Assembly (NCBI GenBank): GCA_910577925.1
Contig: CAJTOI010000038.1
Span: 1 to 17,080 of the forward strand
Reading direction: 5' to 3'
Source of the DNA: an uncultured Roseburia sp.
GTDB lineage: Bacteria > Bacillota > Clostridia > Lachnospirales > Lachnospiraceae
DNA: 17,080 nucleotides
Part shown: positions 5,837-13,261 of the stretch, piece after piece
Layout: each line of letters starts with the position of its first letter
Position numbering within the stretch: the first letter of the stretch is position 1
Position numbers and translations under genes: made by a program
Notes under the pieces: model-generated
The model's database searches: none
What the model was told of the DNA's origin: nothing
What the model saw: only the letters and a program-made list of their open reading frames with translations

Positions 5837-6697
5837 CTATGAAATCTGCGCCGCACACAGCACCGCCTCCACGAGCTCCTGCCTCGTCAGCACGCCGATC
5901 GGCACCTGAATCCCGGACTGGCGCAGCAGATCCGCGAGAATCGTCACCTGCGGCACATCAAGCCGGTATTCCTTGAGTTTTCCCACCTGCGAAAAAATCT
6001 GCCGGGGCGTTCCCTGCATCACCACTTTTCCGCCGTCCATGACAATAACCTTGTCCGCATCCACCACCTCTTCCATGTAATGCGTAATCAAAAGAATCGT
6101 CACGCCCTTTTCGCGGTTCAGTTCATGCGCCGTGCGGATCACATCGGCGCGGCCGTTCGGGTCAAGCATCGCCGTGGGCTCGTCCAAAACGATACACTTG
6201 GGCTGCATCGCGACGACGCCCGCGATTGCCACACGCTGTTTCTGCCCGCCGGACAGCTTATTGGGCGAGTGACGGCGGTATTTCGTCATGCCGACCGCCG
6301 CAAGACTCTCCTCCACGCGCTGCCAGATTTCCTCGGTCGGGACACCGATGTTCTCCGGTCCGAATCCCACATCCTCCTCGACCACACTGGCAATAATCTG
6401 ATTGTCCGGATTCTGAAATACCATGCCCGCAGCCTGGCGCACCGGAAAGACGTTCTCCTCGGCGGCAGTGTCCATGCCGTCCACATAGAGCGTTCCCTCG
6501 CTCGGGGCAAGCAACGCGTTGATATGCTTTGCCAGCGTAGATTTTCCGGAGCCGTTGTGCCCCAGAATCGCGATAAATTCCCCCTGCTTCACGTCCAGGT
6601 CGACATGGTCTAAGGCCGTGGAAATCGATTCCACATTCCCCTCCTCGTCACGCCTGATATATTCGTGTACCAATTGTCTTGCTCTGATAATACTCAT
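5837..6697 (-). CDS. ecfA1: ECF transporter ATPase, EcfA1 type
   Basis: This is the second ATPase of the energy-coupling factor module. From the ATG at 6697 it has 286 residues, with Walker A GHNGSGKST (46-54), the Q-loop Gln95 (MVFQNPDNQI), signature LSGGQ (148-152), Walker B CIVLDEP (168-174) and switch His206. The QNPDNQ wording is typical of EcfA1. The start is not clean. A purine-rich GGGGAAGGGG lies about 14 bases before this ATG, which is long. A TTG at 6728-6730 would add 11 residues but has an AAAGG only 2-3 bases away. The ATG matches the normal family start (MSII...). Gene order A1-A2-T is canonical. Confidence 0.93.
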   Translation of the reverse strand: MSIIRARQLVHEYIRRDEEGNVESISTALDHVDLDVKQGEFIAILGHNGSGKSTLAKHINALLAPSEGTLYVDGMDTAAEENVFPVRQAAGMVFQNPDNQIIASVVEEDVGFGPENIGVPTEEIWQRVEESLAAVGMTKYRRHSPNKLSGGQKQRVAIAGVVAMQPKCIVLDEPTAMLDPNGRADVIRTAHELNREKGVTILLITHYMEEVVDADKVIVMDGGKVVMQGTPRQIFSQVGKLKEYRLDVPQVTILADLLRQSGIQVPIGVLTRQELVEAVLCAAQIS

Positions 6698-6740
6698 ACA
6701 GATAACCGTGCCCCTTCCCCAAGCGTCCAAACCTTTATTT

Positions 6741-7244
6741 TTATTCTTCCCATTTTAGGCGATGCAGTTCCCCTTCCAGCTTCATATGTTCAAACCCGTT
6801 CTGGCGCAGCGCCTCATAGAGCACAACCGCCGCACAATTCGAAAGATTTAACGAGCGCGTCTCCCCCAGCATCGGAATGCGGATACAGGTGTCGGGATTC
6901 TCCTTTAAAAGCTCCTCGGGAAGTCCCGCACTCTCCCTGCCGAACACAAGATAGCAGTCCGGTTCAAAAGCGGCATCCGAATACACCTTCCTCCCTTTTG
7001 TCGTAGCGTAGTAAAGCTTTGCTCCCGGATTTTTCTCACAAAACGCCTGCCAGCTCACATAAGTCGTCACGTCCAGATCCTTCCAGTAATCCATCCCGGC
7101 CCGGCGGATCGATTTCTCGTCCAGCCGGAAACCGAGAGGCTCTATCAAATGCAGCCTTGTCCCTGTCGCCGCACAGGTTCTGCCGATATTTCCCGTATTC
7201 GCCGGAATCTCCGGCTCATATAACACAATGTTTAAATTTGCCAT
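6741..7244 (-). CDS. trmL: tRNA (cytidine/uridine-34 2'-O)-methyltransferase TrmL
   Basis: TrmL is a SPOUT-class enzyme that 2'-O-methylates the wobble base of certain leucine tRNAs using S-adenosylmethionine. The 167-residue protein has the family opening NIVLYEPEIPANTGNIGRTCAATG, then LIEPLGFRLDEKSIRRAGMDYW. The knotted cofactor-binding end is present as FGRESAGLPEELL (101-113) and RSLNLSNCAAVVLYEALRQ (130-148). Length is normal. The ATG at 7244 lies 2 bases after the aminotransferase stop. A GTG at 7250 would overlap that stop as GTGA and add two residues. Either way translation is coupled to the upstream gene. Confidence 0.95.
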   Translation of the reverse strand: MANLNIVLYEPEIPANTGNIGRTCAATGTRLHLIEPLGFRLDEKSIRRAGMDYWKDLDVTTYVSWQAFCEKNPGAKLYYATTKGRKVYSDAAFEPDCYLVFGRESAGLPEELLKENPDTCIRIPMLGETRSLNLSNCAAVVLYEALRQNGFEHMKLEGELHRLKWEE

Positions 7245-7246
7245 AC

Positions 7247-8422
7247 TCACTCTTTGCTCTTCGCTCTAAAATCATTGATAAATGCCTCGATGCGGTCTAA
7301 CGCCCGCTTTAAATCGTCCATCGAGTAGGCGTAAGAAATACGCACAAACCCCTCCCCGCAAGCGCCGAACGCAGTTCCCGGAACGACTGCGACCTTCTGC
7401 GCCTGCAGCAGCGCATTCGCAAACTCGTCGGAAGTCATACCGAATTCGCTGATACAGGGGAACGCATAAAACGCCCCGAACGGTTCAAAGCAGGAAAGCC
7501 CCATTTCCCGGAAACGGTGCAGCACATAGCGGCGGCGGCCGTCATACTCCTCCCGCATCCGCCGCACATCCTCGTCCCCGTTGCGCACCGCGTCCACCGC
7601 CGCGTACTGGCTTGTCGTCGGCGCACACATAATCGCATACTGATGGATTTTCAGCATCTGTCCGATGATTGCCGCAGGGCCGCAGGCATATCCGAGCCGC
7701 CATCCCGTCATCGCATAGGCCTTCGAGAACCCGTTAATCAGAATCGTGCGCTCCTTCATCCCCGGCAGGGACGCAATGCTCACATGGTTTTCGAGGTAGG
7801 TCAGCTCCGCATAAATCTCGTCGCTGATGACATACAGATCATGGCGGATCACAACCTCGGCAATTTTTTCCAAATCCTCCCGCTCCATCACGGCCCCGGT
7901 CGGATTATTCGGAAACGGCAGCACCAAAATCTTGGTCCGCGGCGTGATCGCAGCCTCTAACTGCTCCGCAGTCAGGCGGAATTCATGTTCCGCCTGAAGC
8001 TCGATAATGACCGGCACCCCGTTTGCGAGCACCGCACACGGCAGGTAGGACACATAGCTCGGCTGCGGGATCAGCACTTCGTCCCCCGGGTCAAGCATCG
8101 CGCGCATCGCGATATCAATGGCCTCGCTGCCGCCCACGGTCACGATCATCTCTTTTTCATAGTCGTATGTCATGCCGAATCTGCGGTCAAGATATCTGCC
8201 GATCTCTATTTTCAGTTCCTTCAACCCCGCATTTGAGGTGTAAAAAGTCCTCCCCTTTTCGAGGGAATATATCGCCTCGTCACGGATGTGCCACGGCGTA
8301 TCGAAATCCGGCTCGCCCACGCCCAGCGAGATCGCATCCTGCATCTCGCTGACAATGTCAAAAAATTTGCGGATTCCCGACGGCTCGATCGTGACGATTG
8401 TCTTTGATAATGGATCTCTCAT
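7247..8422 (-). CDS. Class I/II pyridoxal-phosphate aminotransferase
   Basis: This is a fold-type I aminotransferase of the aspartate-aminotransferase superfamily (391 residues, usual length). Active-site features are visible: PNNPTG (172-177) for cofactor phosphate contacts, DEIYAEL with Asp201 to pair with the pyridine nitrogen, and SKAYAMTGWRLGY containing the Schiff-base Lys234. A late arginine in GFVRISYAYS should bind the substrate carboxylate. The sequence resembles the PatA/AspC branch used for aromatic amino acids, aspartate or alanine. The substrate cannot be fixed from sequence. The start overlaps the stop of the Lrp-type regulator by ATGA (8419-8422), so the pair is co-translated. 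The regulator probably responds to an amino acid linked to this enzyme. Confidence 0.92.
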   Translation of the reverse strand: MRDPLSKTIVTIEPSGIRKFFDIVSEMQDAISLGVGEPDFDTPWHIRDEAIYSLEKGRTFYTSNAGLKELKIEIGRYLDRRFGMTYDYEKEMIVTVGGSEAIDIAMRAMLDPGDEVLIPQPSYVSYLPCAVLANGVPVIIELQAEHEFRLTAEQLEAAITPRTKILVLPFPNNPTGAVMEREDLEKIAEVVIRHDLYVISDEIYAELTYLENHVSIASLPGMKERTILINGFSKAYAMTGWRLGYACGPAAIIGQMLKIHQYAIMCAPTTSQYAAVDAVRNGDEDVRRMREEYDGRRRYVLHRFREMGLSCFEPFGAFYAFPCISEFGMTSDEFANALLQAQKVAVVPGTAFGACGEGFVRISYAYSMDDLKRALDRIEAFINDFRAKSKE

Positions 8423-8901
8423 GGCAGCATCTGTATCCTTTCGTCTTTTGCGCGCTCTGCGATTACGGTTCCGTGATCTTTGTATTTCTTGAGGATAAAA
8501 TTCGTCTTCGTGCTGAGCACCGAGTCGATCGTAGACAATTTCTCCGAGACAAACTGCGCCACCTCGCGCAGCGTTTTCCCCTCGATCGTCACCATAAAAT
8601 CAAACCCGCCGGAAATCAGGCACACGGAATCCACTTCCGGGTAATTCCAGATGCGCTCGGCGAGCTTTTCAAAGCCCATATCGCGCTGCGGTGTCACCCT
8701 CACCTCGATCATCGCCGTCACTTTCTCAATGCCGACCTTATCCCAGTCTATAATCGTGTGATAGCCGCAGATGACATGCTCCGCCTCCATCTGCGCAAGC
8801 TCATTTACGACAGCCGCCTCATCCACACCCAGCATAATGGCAAGATCTTTTAAATCTACCCGGCTGTTCTTCTCGATAAATGTCAATATCTTCTCTCTCA
8901 T
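8419..8901 (-). CDS. Lrp/AsnC-family transcriptional regulator
   Basis: A 160-residue regulator. Residues 1-55 form the helix-turn-helix (ILTFIEKNSRVDLKDLAIMLGVDEAAVVNELAQMEAEHVI). Residues about 63-140 form the Lrp ligand-binding RAM domain (VTAMIEVRVTPQRDMGFEKLAERI, then VCLISGGFDFMVTIEG). These proteins are usually octameric sensors of amino acids. The start at 8901 is set by an AAAGGAAT site 7 bases upstream; the frame stays open to 8994, but that extension lies across the end of the previous gene. It overlaps the aminotransferase by four bases, a pairing that suggests local control of amino-acid metabolism, possibly with autoregulation. Confidence 0.92.
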   Translation of the reverse strand: MREKILTFIEKNSRVDLKDLAIMLGVDEAAVVNELAQMEAEHVICGYHTIIDWDKVGIEKVTAMIEVRVTPQRDMGFEKLAERIWNYPEVDSVCLISGGFDFMVTIEGKTLREVAQFVSEKLSTIDSVLSTKTNFILKKYKDHGTVIAERAKDERIQMLP

Positions 8902-8917
8902 AACCGATTCCTTTCTG

Positions 8918-9898
8918 TCATACTCTGTATAATTCGTCCGTCTTCGGCGGCTCCAGAAATCTCCGCTCCCCGCCGTTCTGCAGTACTCTGTCATTCCCGT
9001 CCGTGGCCTTTCCGATCACCGCGGCCGGTATCCCCTCCCGCTCTAACGCGCGGACAAGCGCATTGCCGTCCGCCGCGGCCATCAGCATACAGCCGCTTGA
9101 GATCAGCTGGTAGGGATTGATTCCGAAAAATTCGCAGACTTCCACGGTCTCCTGCCGAATCGGGATTTTCTTCATGTCAATCTCGAGTCCGACGCCGGAC
9201 GCCTCTGCCAGCTCCCAGAGGGCTCCGAAGATGCCGCCCTCCGTCACATCGTGCATTGCGCCGACACCGGACTGCACGGCGACTGCGGCCTCCGGAACAA
9301 CCGAGAGAAACGCATCCAGCCTCTGTGCCTTTTCCACAAAAGGCGCGGAAAACCGTGTGCGCAGCTCCTTCTCTTTTTCCTTTGCCAGGATCGACGTGCC
9401 CTCAATGCCGATCCACTTCGTGACAAGGATATCCATGCCCGGTTCTGCCCCCGCCGTGGAGATCAGGCGGCCGTCTTTGACCTTTCCCACCCCGCAGACG
9501 GAGATCAGCGGCTGATTTACGACGGCCGTAACCTCGGTGTGACCGCCCATAATCTGGACGTTCACCGCCCCGCAGGCCTCCTCCACCTGACGCATCATAT
9601 GCCGAAGCTCCGGCTCCTCGACCGTTTCGGGCAGCAACACCGTAAGCAGTACGCCCACCGGCTCCGCCCCGGCGCTCGCGAGATCGTTTGCGGTGATCTG
9701 GATGGCCAGCGTTCCGATATCCTGCGCCGTTCCCGTAATCGGGTCCGTCGAGAGCACCAAAGTCTCGTCGTCCGCGAGCTTTATCGCCGCGCAGTCCTCT
9801 CCCACACCGGCTCCTAAGACCACCTCCGGCCGTTTCGTATGTATCTGTTTGAAGACGGAGCGTTTCAGTATATTCTCCGGCACTTTTCCTATCTTCAT
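8918..9898 (-). CDS. AIR-synthase-superfamily protein (HypE/PurM/ThiL-like), function unknown
   Basis: This 326-residue protein belongs to the ATP-dependent AIR synthase superfamily. The N-terminal half carries GAGVGEDCAAIKL and LSTDPITGTAQDIGTLAIQITANDLASAGAEPVGVLLTVLLP, which resemble the ATP/metal-binding motifs of HypE, ThiL and PurM. MGGHTEVTAVV comes next, then the C-terminal domain with HDVTEGGIFGALWELAEASGVG. True HypE ends in a PRI-Cys tail that carries the thiocarboxamide; this one ends KTDELYRV and lacks it. Other hydrogenase maturation genes are absent from the window. It is therefore an orphan family member with unknown substrate. The start at 9898 has a GGAGGT site 5 bases upstream. 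It precedes the Lrp regulator by 16 bases. Confidence 0.85.
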   Translation of the reverse strand: MKIGKVPENILKRSVFKQIHTKRPEVVLGAGVGEDCAAIKLADDETLVLSTDPITGTAQDIGTLAIQITANDLASAGAEPVGVLLTVLLPETVEEPELRHMMRQVEEACGAVNVQIMGGHTEVTAVVNQPLISVCGVGKVKDGRLISTAGAEPGMDILVTKWIGIEGTSILAKEKEKELRTRFSAPFVEKAQRLDAFLSVVPEAAVAVQSGVGAMHDVTEGGIFGALWELAEASGVGLEIDMKKIPIRQETVEVCEFFGINPYQLISSGCMLMAAADGNALVRALEREGIPAAVIGKATDGNDRVLQNGGERRFLEPPKTDELYRV

Positions 9899-9927
9899 AT
9901 CTACCTCCGCGCTTATGCACATTTACA

Positions 9928-9961
9928 GTTTAAGGCCGCCCTTATTCGGGCAGCCTTAAAC
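9928..9961 (-). terminator. Hairpin between the VanW gene and the AIR-synthase-like gene
   Basis: Fourteen-base arms (9928-9941 and 9948-9961) pair with one mismatch around a 6-base loop; the core is GGCTGCCC/GGGCGGCC on the minus strand. No clear run of T follows, only TTAAACTGTAAATG, so termination may be partial. It lies after the VanW gene stop and before the next gene's ribosome binding site. Confidence 0.5.
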
Positions 9962-10007
9962 CTCACCTGTTCTCTGTATCAAACTACTCGGGAACCTACC
10001 GCAGCCG

Positions 10008-11570
10008 TCACTGCGCGGGCTGTTCCGCAGGCTGTTCCACCGCAGCCGATTCCGCGGCGGCTGCCGCCGCTGCTGCCGCTGCCGCCTGCTCCTCCGGGCT
10101 TAACGCCGCGGCCGGATTCATAATCGCAGACGCGTTCGCCGCGTACGGGGATACCGCCGCATAAACCGTTCCCTCGTCGCCGGAAGCGATAGCCGCCCCC
10201 ACGATCGCGGAAATGTTCGGATCCTCGGAAGCCGTTCCCACCTTGACAATCTTCGGGGACGCCTTGTAGGAGCTCTTGTTGAAAATCTCCCGGCTCTCCA
10301 CCGCACCGTCGACCGTCACGACCTTCCAGAGCTGTGCCACATAACCGGTATGCTTTCCCTGTGCCACGGAGAGATACCCGACCGGGTCTCCCGTCGCCAC
10401 AAACTGAATACCCGGATCCTGCGTCGATACCACTTCGCTCTCATAGCTGATCACACGGTTGGACGGTCTCGTCTCCCGCCCGAAAATATTAAAATAGATA
10501 TTCTTTCCCTCGGTGTAGCTCTCGATATAAATCGGAAGCTCCTGGTTGTTCACAAATTTTAAATCCTTGTAATCCCCGGCGATCGCCGCATCCATGGACG
10601 GCTTTACATAGGTGACAATCATCGAGTGATTCGAGCGCTCCGTCACCTCAAGCTCCGCCAAGATTACCGCGTTGTAAAGCGTCGTCGACACCTGGCACAC
10701 GCCTCCGCCGTAAGAGTCAACGACCTGTCCGTTCTCATAGGAACCGGCCAGCTCGTATCCGTTGCCTTTATCGAGAGGACCGATCGTCGCGTTCACGGAA
10801 AATTCCTCGCCCGGATACAGCAGCGTTCCGTTAATCATGCCCGCCGCATTCGCAATATTGTGGCAGCGGTTGCTGTTGGAACTGCTGTAGTTGGTGTTGT
10901 AGCTTCCCAGCAAATCCGTGATCTGTGAGAGCTCCTCCTCGCTGCCTCTCGGCTCCACGATCTCTGCCACCAGTTCAATCTCCGCCGCACTGCCGTCCCA
11001 TGCATCCCTGATATAAGACTCGATCACCGCCGCGGAATCGCCCGTATTGACCGCAATCCCCTGCGCACCTTTCACAATCCGGAACGCTCCGTTTTCACGG
11101 ACAAGCCCGTTATCCACGGCCTCCTGATTGAGTTCGCCCGCATTGTCGCCGAGCAGCGTCTCTACGGCCGCACGGTCCGCGTCAAACTCCAGCGCAAGCG
11201 TCTTGCCGCCGCGCTCCAAATCCTTTTTATCTTTAAAGCGCTTGATTAGATTCCCGCTCCGTCCGACATCGACGGCCTCCTGCACGACCATCTCGTCTGC
11301 CGCATGGATTCCGAGTTCCGACGCTTTCACGGAGATACTCCGCTCTCCCGCAGCCAGCGTAATCTGCGACTCACCGATCTGCGAAATATAAGAGTCAATC
11401 GCAGCTTCGGCCTCTTCGTAGGTCATTCCGCCCACATCGACGCTTCCGATCGTCACTCCCTCTGCGATCGTCTGCGCCTCTTCGGCCTGCAGTGTACAGG
11501 TTCCCGCAAACACGATGCCGCCTGCCAGTGCCGCCCCAAATAATGACAAAAATTTTTTTCTCTTTTTCAT
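10008..11570 (-). CDS. Secreted VanW-domain protein with peptidoglycan-binding-like repeats and Ala/Pro-rich tail
   Basis: This 520-residue exported protein has an N-terminal signal: basic MKKRKK, a hydrophobic stretch to about residue 24, and likely cleavage near LQA-EE at 28-30. Residues about 35-210 look like two YoaR/PG_binding_4-type units (GVTIGSVDVGGMTYEEAEAAI, then FDADRAAVETLLG). Residues about 220-370 are the VanW domain, with YPGEEFSVNATIGP, GGGVCQVSTTLYNAVILAELEVTERSNHS and KFVNNQELPIYIESY. A G5-like beta region follows (about 385-445), then a low-complexity tail with eleven consecutive alanines and EQPAEQPAQ. VanW function is not established; related proteins are thought to act in the cell envelope. 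The ATG at 11570 follows a GAGGGAAGG site. Confidence 0.9.
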   Translation of the reverse strand: MKKRKKFLSLFGAALAGGIVFAGTCTLQAEEAQTIAEGVTIGSVDVGGMTYEEAEAAIDSYISQIGESQITLAAGERSISVKASELGIHAADEMVVQEAVDVGRSGNLIKRFKDKKDLERGGKTLALEFDADRAAVETLLGDNAGELNQEAVDNGLVRENGAFRIVKGAQGIAVNTGDSAAVIESYIRDAWDGSAAEIELVAEIVEPRGSEEELSQITDLLGSYNTNYSSSNSNRCHNIANAAGMINGTLLYPGEEFSVNATIGPLDKGNGYELAGSYENGQVVDSYGGGVCQVSTTLYNAVILAELEVTERSNHSMIVTYVKPSMDAAIAGDYKDLKFVNNQELPIYIESYTEGKNIYFNIFGRETRPSNRVISYESEVVSTQDPGIQFVATGDPVGYLSVAQGKHTGYVAQLWKVVTVDGAVESREIFNKSSYKASPKIVKVGTASEDPNISAIVGAAIASGDEGTVYAAVSPYAANASAIMNPAAALSPEEQAAAAAAAAAAAESAAVEQPAEQPAQ

Positions 11571-11610
11571 AGCCTTCCCTCTGTCCTAAAAAACTTGCAC
11601 TTGTGGAATC

Positions 11611-11639
11611 ATTTTAACAGCGGCCTCATTCTTTTTCAA
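11611..11639 (-). promoter_or_regulatory. Promoter of the VanW-domain gene
   Basis: On the minus strand TTGAAA (11634-11639) and TAAAAT (11611-11616) are separated by exactly 17 bases and lie about 40 bases upstream of the ATG at 11570. Its -35 box lies 21 bases from that of the plus-strand promoter at 11661, so the two are back to back. Confidence 0.75.
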
Positions 11640-11660
11640 GATAAATTACCACGAATATAT

Positions 11661-11689
11661 TTGACTCCCCTGCGGATTTTTAGTATATT
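11661..11689 (+). promoter_or_regulatory. Plus-strand promoter for the 199-residue membrane protein gene
   Basis: TTGACT (11661-11666) and TATATT (11684-11689) are separated by exactly 17 bases. The transcript would start near 11696, giving a leader of about 230 nt before the ATG at 11926. That leader crosses the whole minus-strand 34-codon gene in antisense. Confidence 0.65.
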
Positions 11690-11717
11690 TTTACATGAGC
11701 ATCGCCTTATGCAAGGC

Positions 11718-11822
11718 CTACAGCAGCGCGACAAGCACCGTTGTAAGAACCATTGTCACAATAATTACCATGACAATAACTGCCAGCGCTGTCTGATTTT
11801 TCTTTTTTCCAAAGTTATACAT
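11718..11822 (-). CDS. 34-residue single-pass membrane protein
   Basis: The short frame begins with ATG 11820-11822 and has an excellent GGAGGT site 7 bases upstream (about 11830-11835). The product is a short polar, basic head (MYNFGKKKNQ) followed by one hydrophobic helix, roughly residues 12-34, rich in Val, Ile, Met and Leu, ending at TAG 11718-11720. This is a typical small membrane protein with a positively charged N-terminal side. I do not recognise a family. The frame is open further upstream to 11945, but that extension lacks a start signal and overlaps the other strand's gene. No minus-strand promoter is obvious. A small GCCTT/AAGGC hairpin (11704-11717) directly follows the stop. 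Confidence 0.6.
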   Translation of the reverse strand: MYNFGKKKNQTALAVIVMVIIVTMVLTTVLVALL

Positions 11823-11861
11823 TATAAGTACCTCCGTACGCACACGATTCTGTGTATTTTT

Positions 11862-11883
11862 GTCCGTGCACAGATACACGGAC
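11862..11883. promoter_or_regulatory. Inverted repeat in the leader of both the small gene and the plus-strand gene
   Basis: GTCCGTG (11862-11868) and CACGGAC (11877-11883) are perfect 7-base arms around an 8-base loop. The repeat lies upstream of both start codons (minus 11822, plus 11926), so it could be an operator or an RNA stem in either leader. No T run follows it, so termination is unlikely. Confidence 0.45.
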
Positions 11884-11925
11884 CTGAAATCAAAATTTTT
11901 TATCCGGAAAGGACGGTTACTTCCC

Positions 11926-12525
11926 ATGGCGATAGGCATTGTCATTTTCTTTATATTTCTGATTGCTTACTTCCGCAAAAAGAACACAAAAGCCCAGAAC
12001 GAAATCGAGGCAACGTTCTGGGAACGCGAAACCGAAGCAAATCATGTACGCCGACAGGACATCAGCGGACTCCCCTATATTAGCATACCTTTAGAGAATT
12101 TTCCATTAAATATGTATGAAAATTCCGAAATAAAAGAATGTGAATCCCTGTTAAAATCGCTTTCCGAAAAAAAGATTTTAAACCTCGGCAATCAGACCAA
12201 CACCGATCTGAAATTACAGTACGGCATGGCTAATCTTCAGATTTTATCGGAATGCGAGGAAAATTTCATTACACTCTGCCGCGTTTTAGTCGAGTACGCG
12301 GAAGCGCTTCTCGCCTGCGGAAGCCCCCGCGAAGCCCAGACTGTACTCGAATTCGGCATTTCCTGCGGTTCGGATATCAGCAAAAATTACCTTCTGTTAG
12401 CGGATCTGTACCTCGCTGATCACGACAGAGGGGCCTACGACGCTCTGATATCGAAGGCCGGGCTTCTCGATTCCCCGATGAAGGTTTCTATCGTAACCCG
12501 TCTGAAAGAAAAAGCTCCGGCATAG
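11926..12525 (+). CDS. Membrane-anchored helical-repeat protein of unknown function
   Basis: This 199-residue protein starts with one membrane segment (AIGIVIFFIFLIAYF) followed by a basic stop-transfer patch (RKKNTK), so the body probably faces the cytoplasm. The body begins with FWERETEANHVRRQDISGLPYISIPL. It continues as amphipathic helices, with NTDLKLQYGMANLQILSECEENF and then CGSPREAQTVLEFGISCGSDISKNYLLLADLYL, the last part having the spacing of TPR-like hairpins. I believe similar proteins occur across Lachnospiraceae without an assigned function. The ATG at 11926 has an AAAGGA site about 12 bases upstream, rather far. The open frame begins at 11860, but there is no ribosome binding site there. 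It is the only intact plus-strand gene in the window. Confidence 0.8.
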   Translation: MAIGIVIFFIFLIAYFRKKNTKAQNEIEATFWERETEANHVRRQDISGLPYISIPLENFPLNMYENSEIKECESLLKSLSEKKILNLGNQTNTDLKLQYGMANLQILSECEENFITLCRVLVEYAEALLACGSPREAQTVLEFGISCGSDISKNYLLLADLYLADHDRGAYDALISKAGLLDSPMKVSIVTRLKEKAPA

Positions 12526-12556
12526 CGCACCGCACGGGCGGGCGCCTTTATTTTTC
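12525..12556 (+). terminator. Terminator of the plus-strand membrane protein gene
   Basis: GCGC-A-CCG (12525-12532) pairs with CGGGCGC (12539-12545) with one bulged A and a 6-base loop. It is followed by CTTTATTTTT. The stem begins on the last base of the stop codon, and the T tract overlaps the end of the convergent exonuclease gene. Confidence 0.6.
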
Positions 12557-13261
12557 CAGCTTTCCGTACGCGGCAATCCACCGGTCCGCAATCCGCGATG
12601 CCTCGCTTCTGCTCAGCTGCTCGAGATTATCCGGCAGCGCGATGCCTCTGGCCGACGCGTAAGCACGCAGGTATTCCTTCTGGCGCGCCGACGCCGGGGT
12701 CTGTCTCTTTGCCTTGTAGACAAGCGGATACGGCTCGAACTTCTCCGGAGCTTCTTTGCCGTAGGCCGCCTTCATGCATTCAAAAATCTGTCCCGTCTCC
12801 CTCGCATCCGCAAGCGCCCGATGCGCATTCACGCGCGCAATCCCGAAATAACCGCACAGACTGTCCAGATCCTTTTTCTGCCCTTCCGGCAGAAAGTTCC
12901 GCGCGAGCTTAAGCGTGTCCACCGCGCTCCGCTCGAAGGAAAACCGGTGATTGACCGCCCACTGTTTCAGGAAGCTGTAATCAAAGATAACATTCTGCCC
13001 CACGAGAACATCCTCACCCAGAAAGGCAAAAAACTCTTCCATCGCCTCCTCGGGCTCCCTCCCGCTCTCCACCATCTCTGCGGTGATACCGGTCAGCGCG
13101 CTGATCTTCTCCGGGATTCTCCGTCCGGTGTTCAGCAGAGCCGCATAGCAGTCCGTCTCGCACCCGTCCCTCATCCGGACTGCTCCCACTTCCAAAATCG
13201 CCTCCGTCTTTACCGCAAGCCCTGTCATTTCCAGGTCAATTACCACATAATCTTCTATCAC
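12548..13261 (-). CDS. DEDDh-type 3'-5' exonuclease (DNA polymerase III epsilon/PolC exonuclease-like)
   Basis: The 237-residue protein carries all DEDDh catalytic residues: Asp9 and Glu11 in VIDLEMTG, Asp94 in NVIFDYSFL, and His147 and Asp152 in AHRALADAR. It should remove nucleotides from 3' ends of DNA with two metal ions. After the nuclease domain (to about 165), the C-terminal 50 residues form a small helical module (TPASARQKEYLRAYA... LSRSEASRIADRWI) seen in some stand-alone relatives. The start is the GTG at 13259-13261, which overlaps the radical SAM stop as GTGA and has GGGGTGAA upstream; the longer frame to 13291 has weaker support. Whether it proofreads or acts in repair or RNA turnover cannot be told. 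Confidence 0.9.
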   Translation of the reverse strand: MIEDYVVIDLEMTGLAVKTEAILEVGAVRMRDGCETDCYAALLNTGRRIPEKISALTGITAEMVESGREPEEAMEEFFAFLGEDVLVGQNVIFDYSFLKQWAVNHRFSFERSAVDTLKLARNFLPEGQKKDLDSLCGYFGIARVNAHRALADARETGQIFECMKAAYGKEAPEKFEPYPLVYKAKRQTPASARQKEYLRAYASARGIALPDNLEQLSRSEASRIADRWIAAYGKLEK

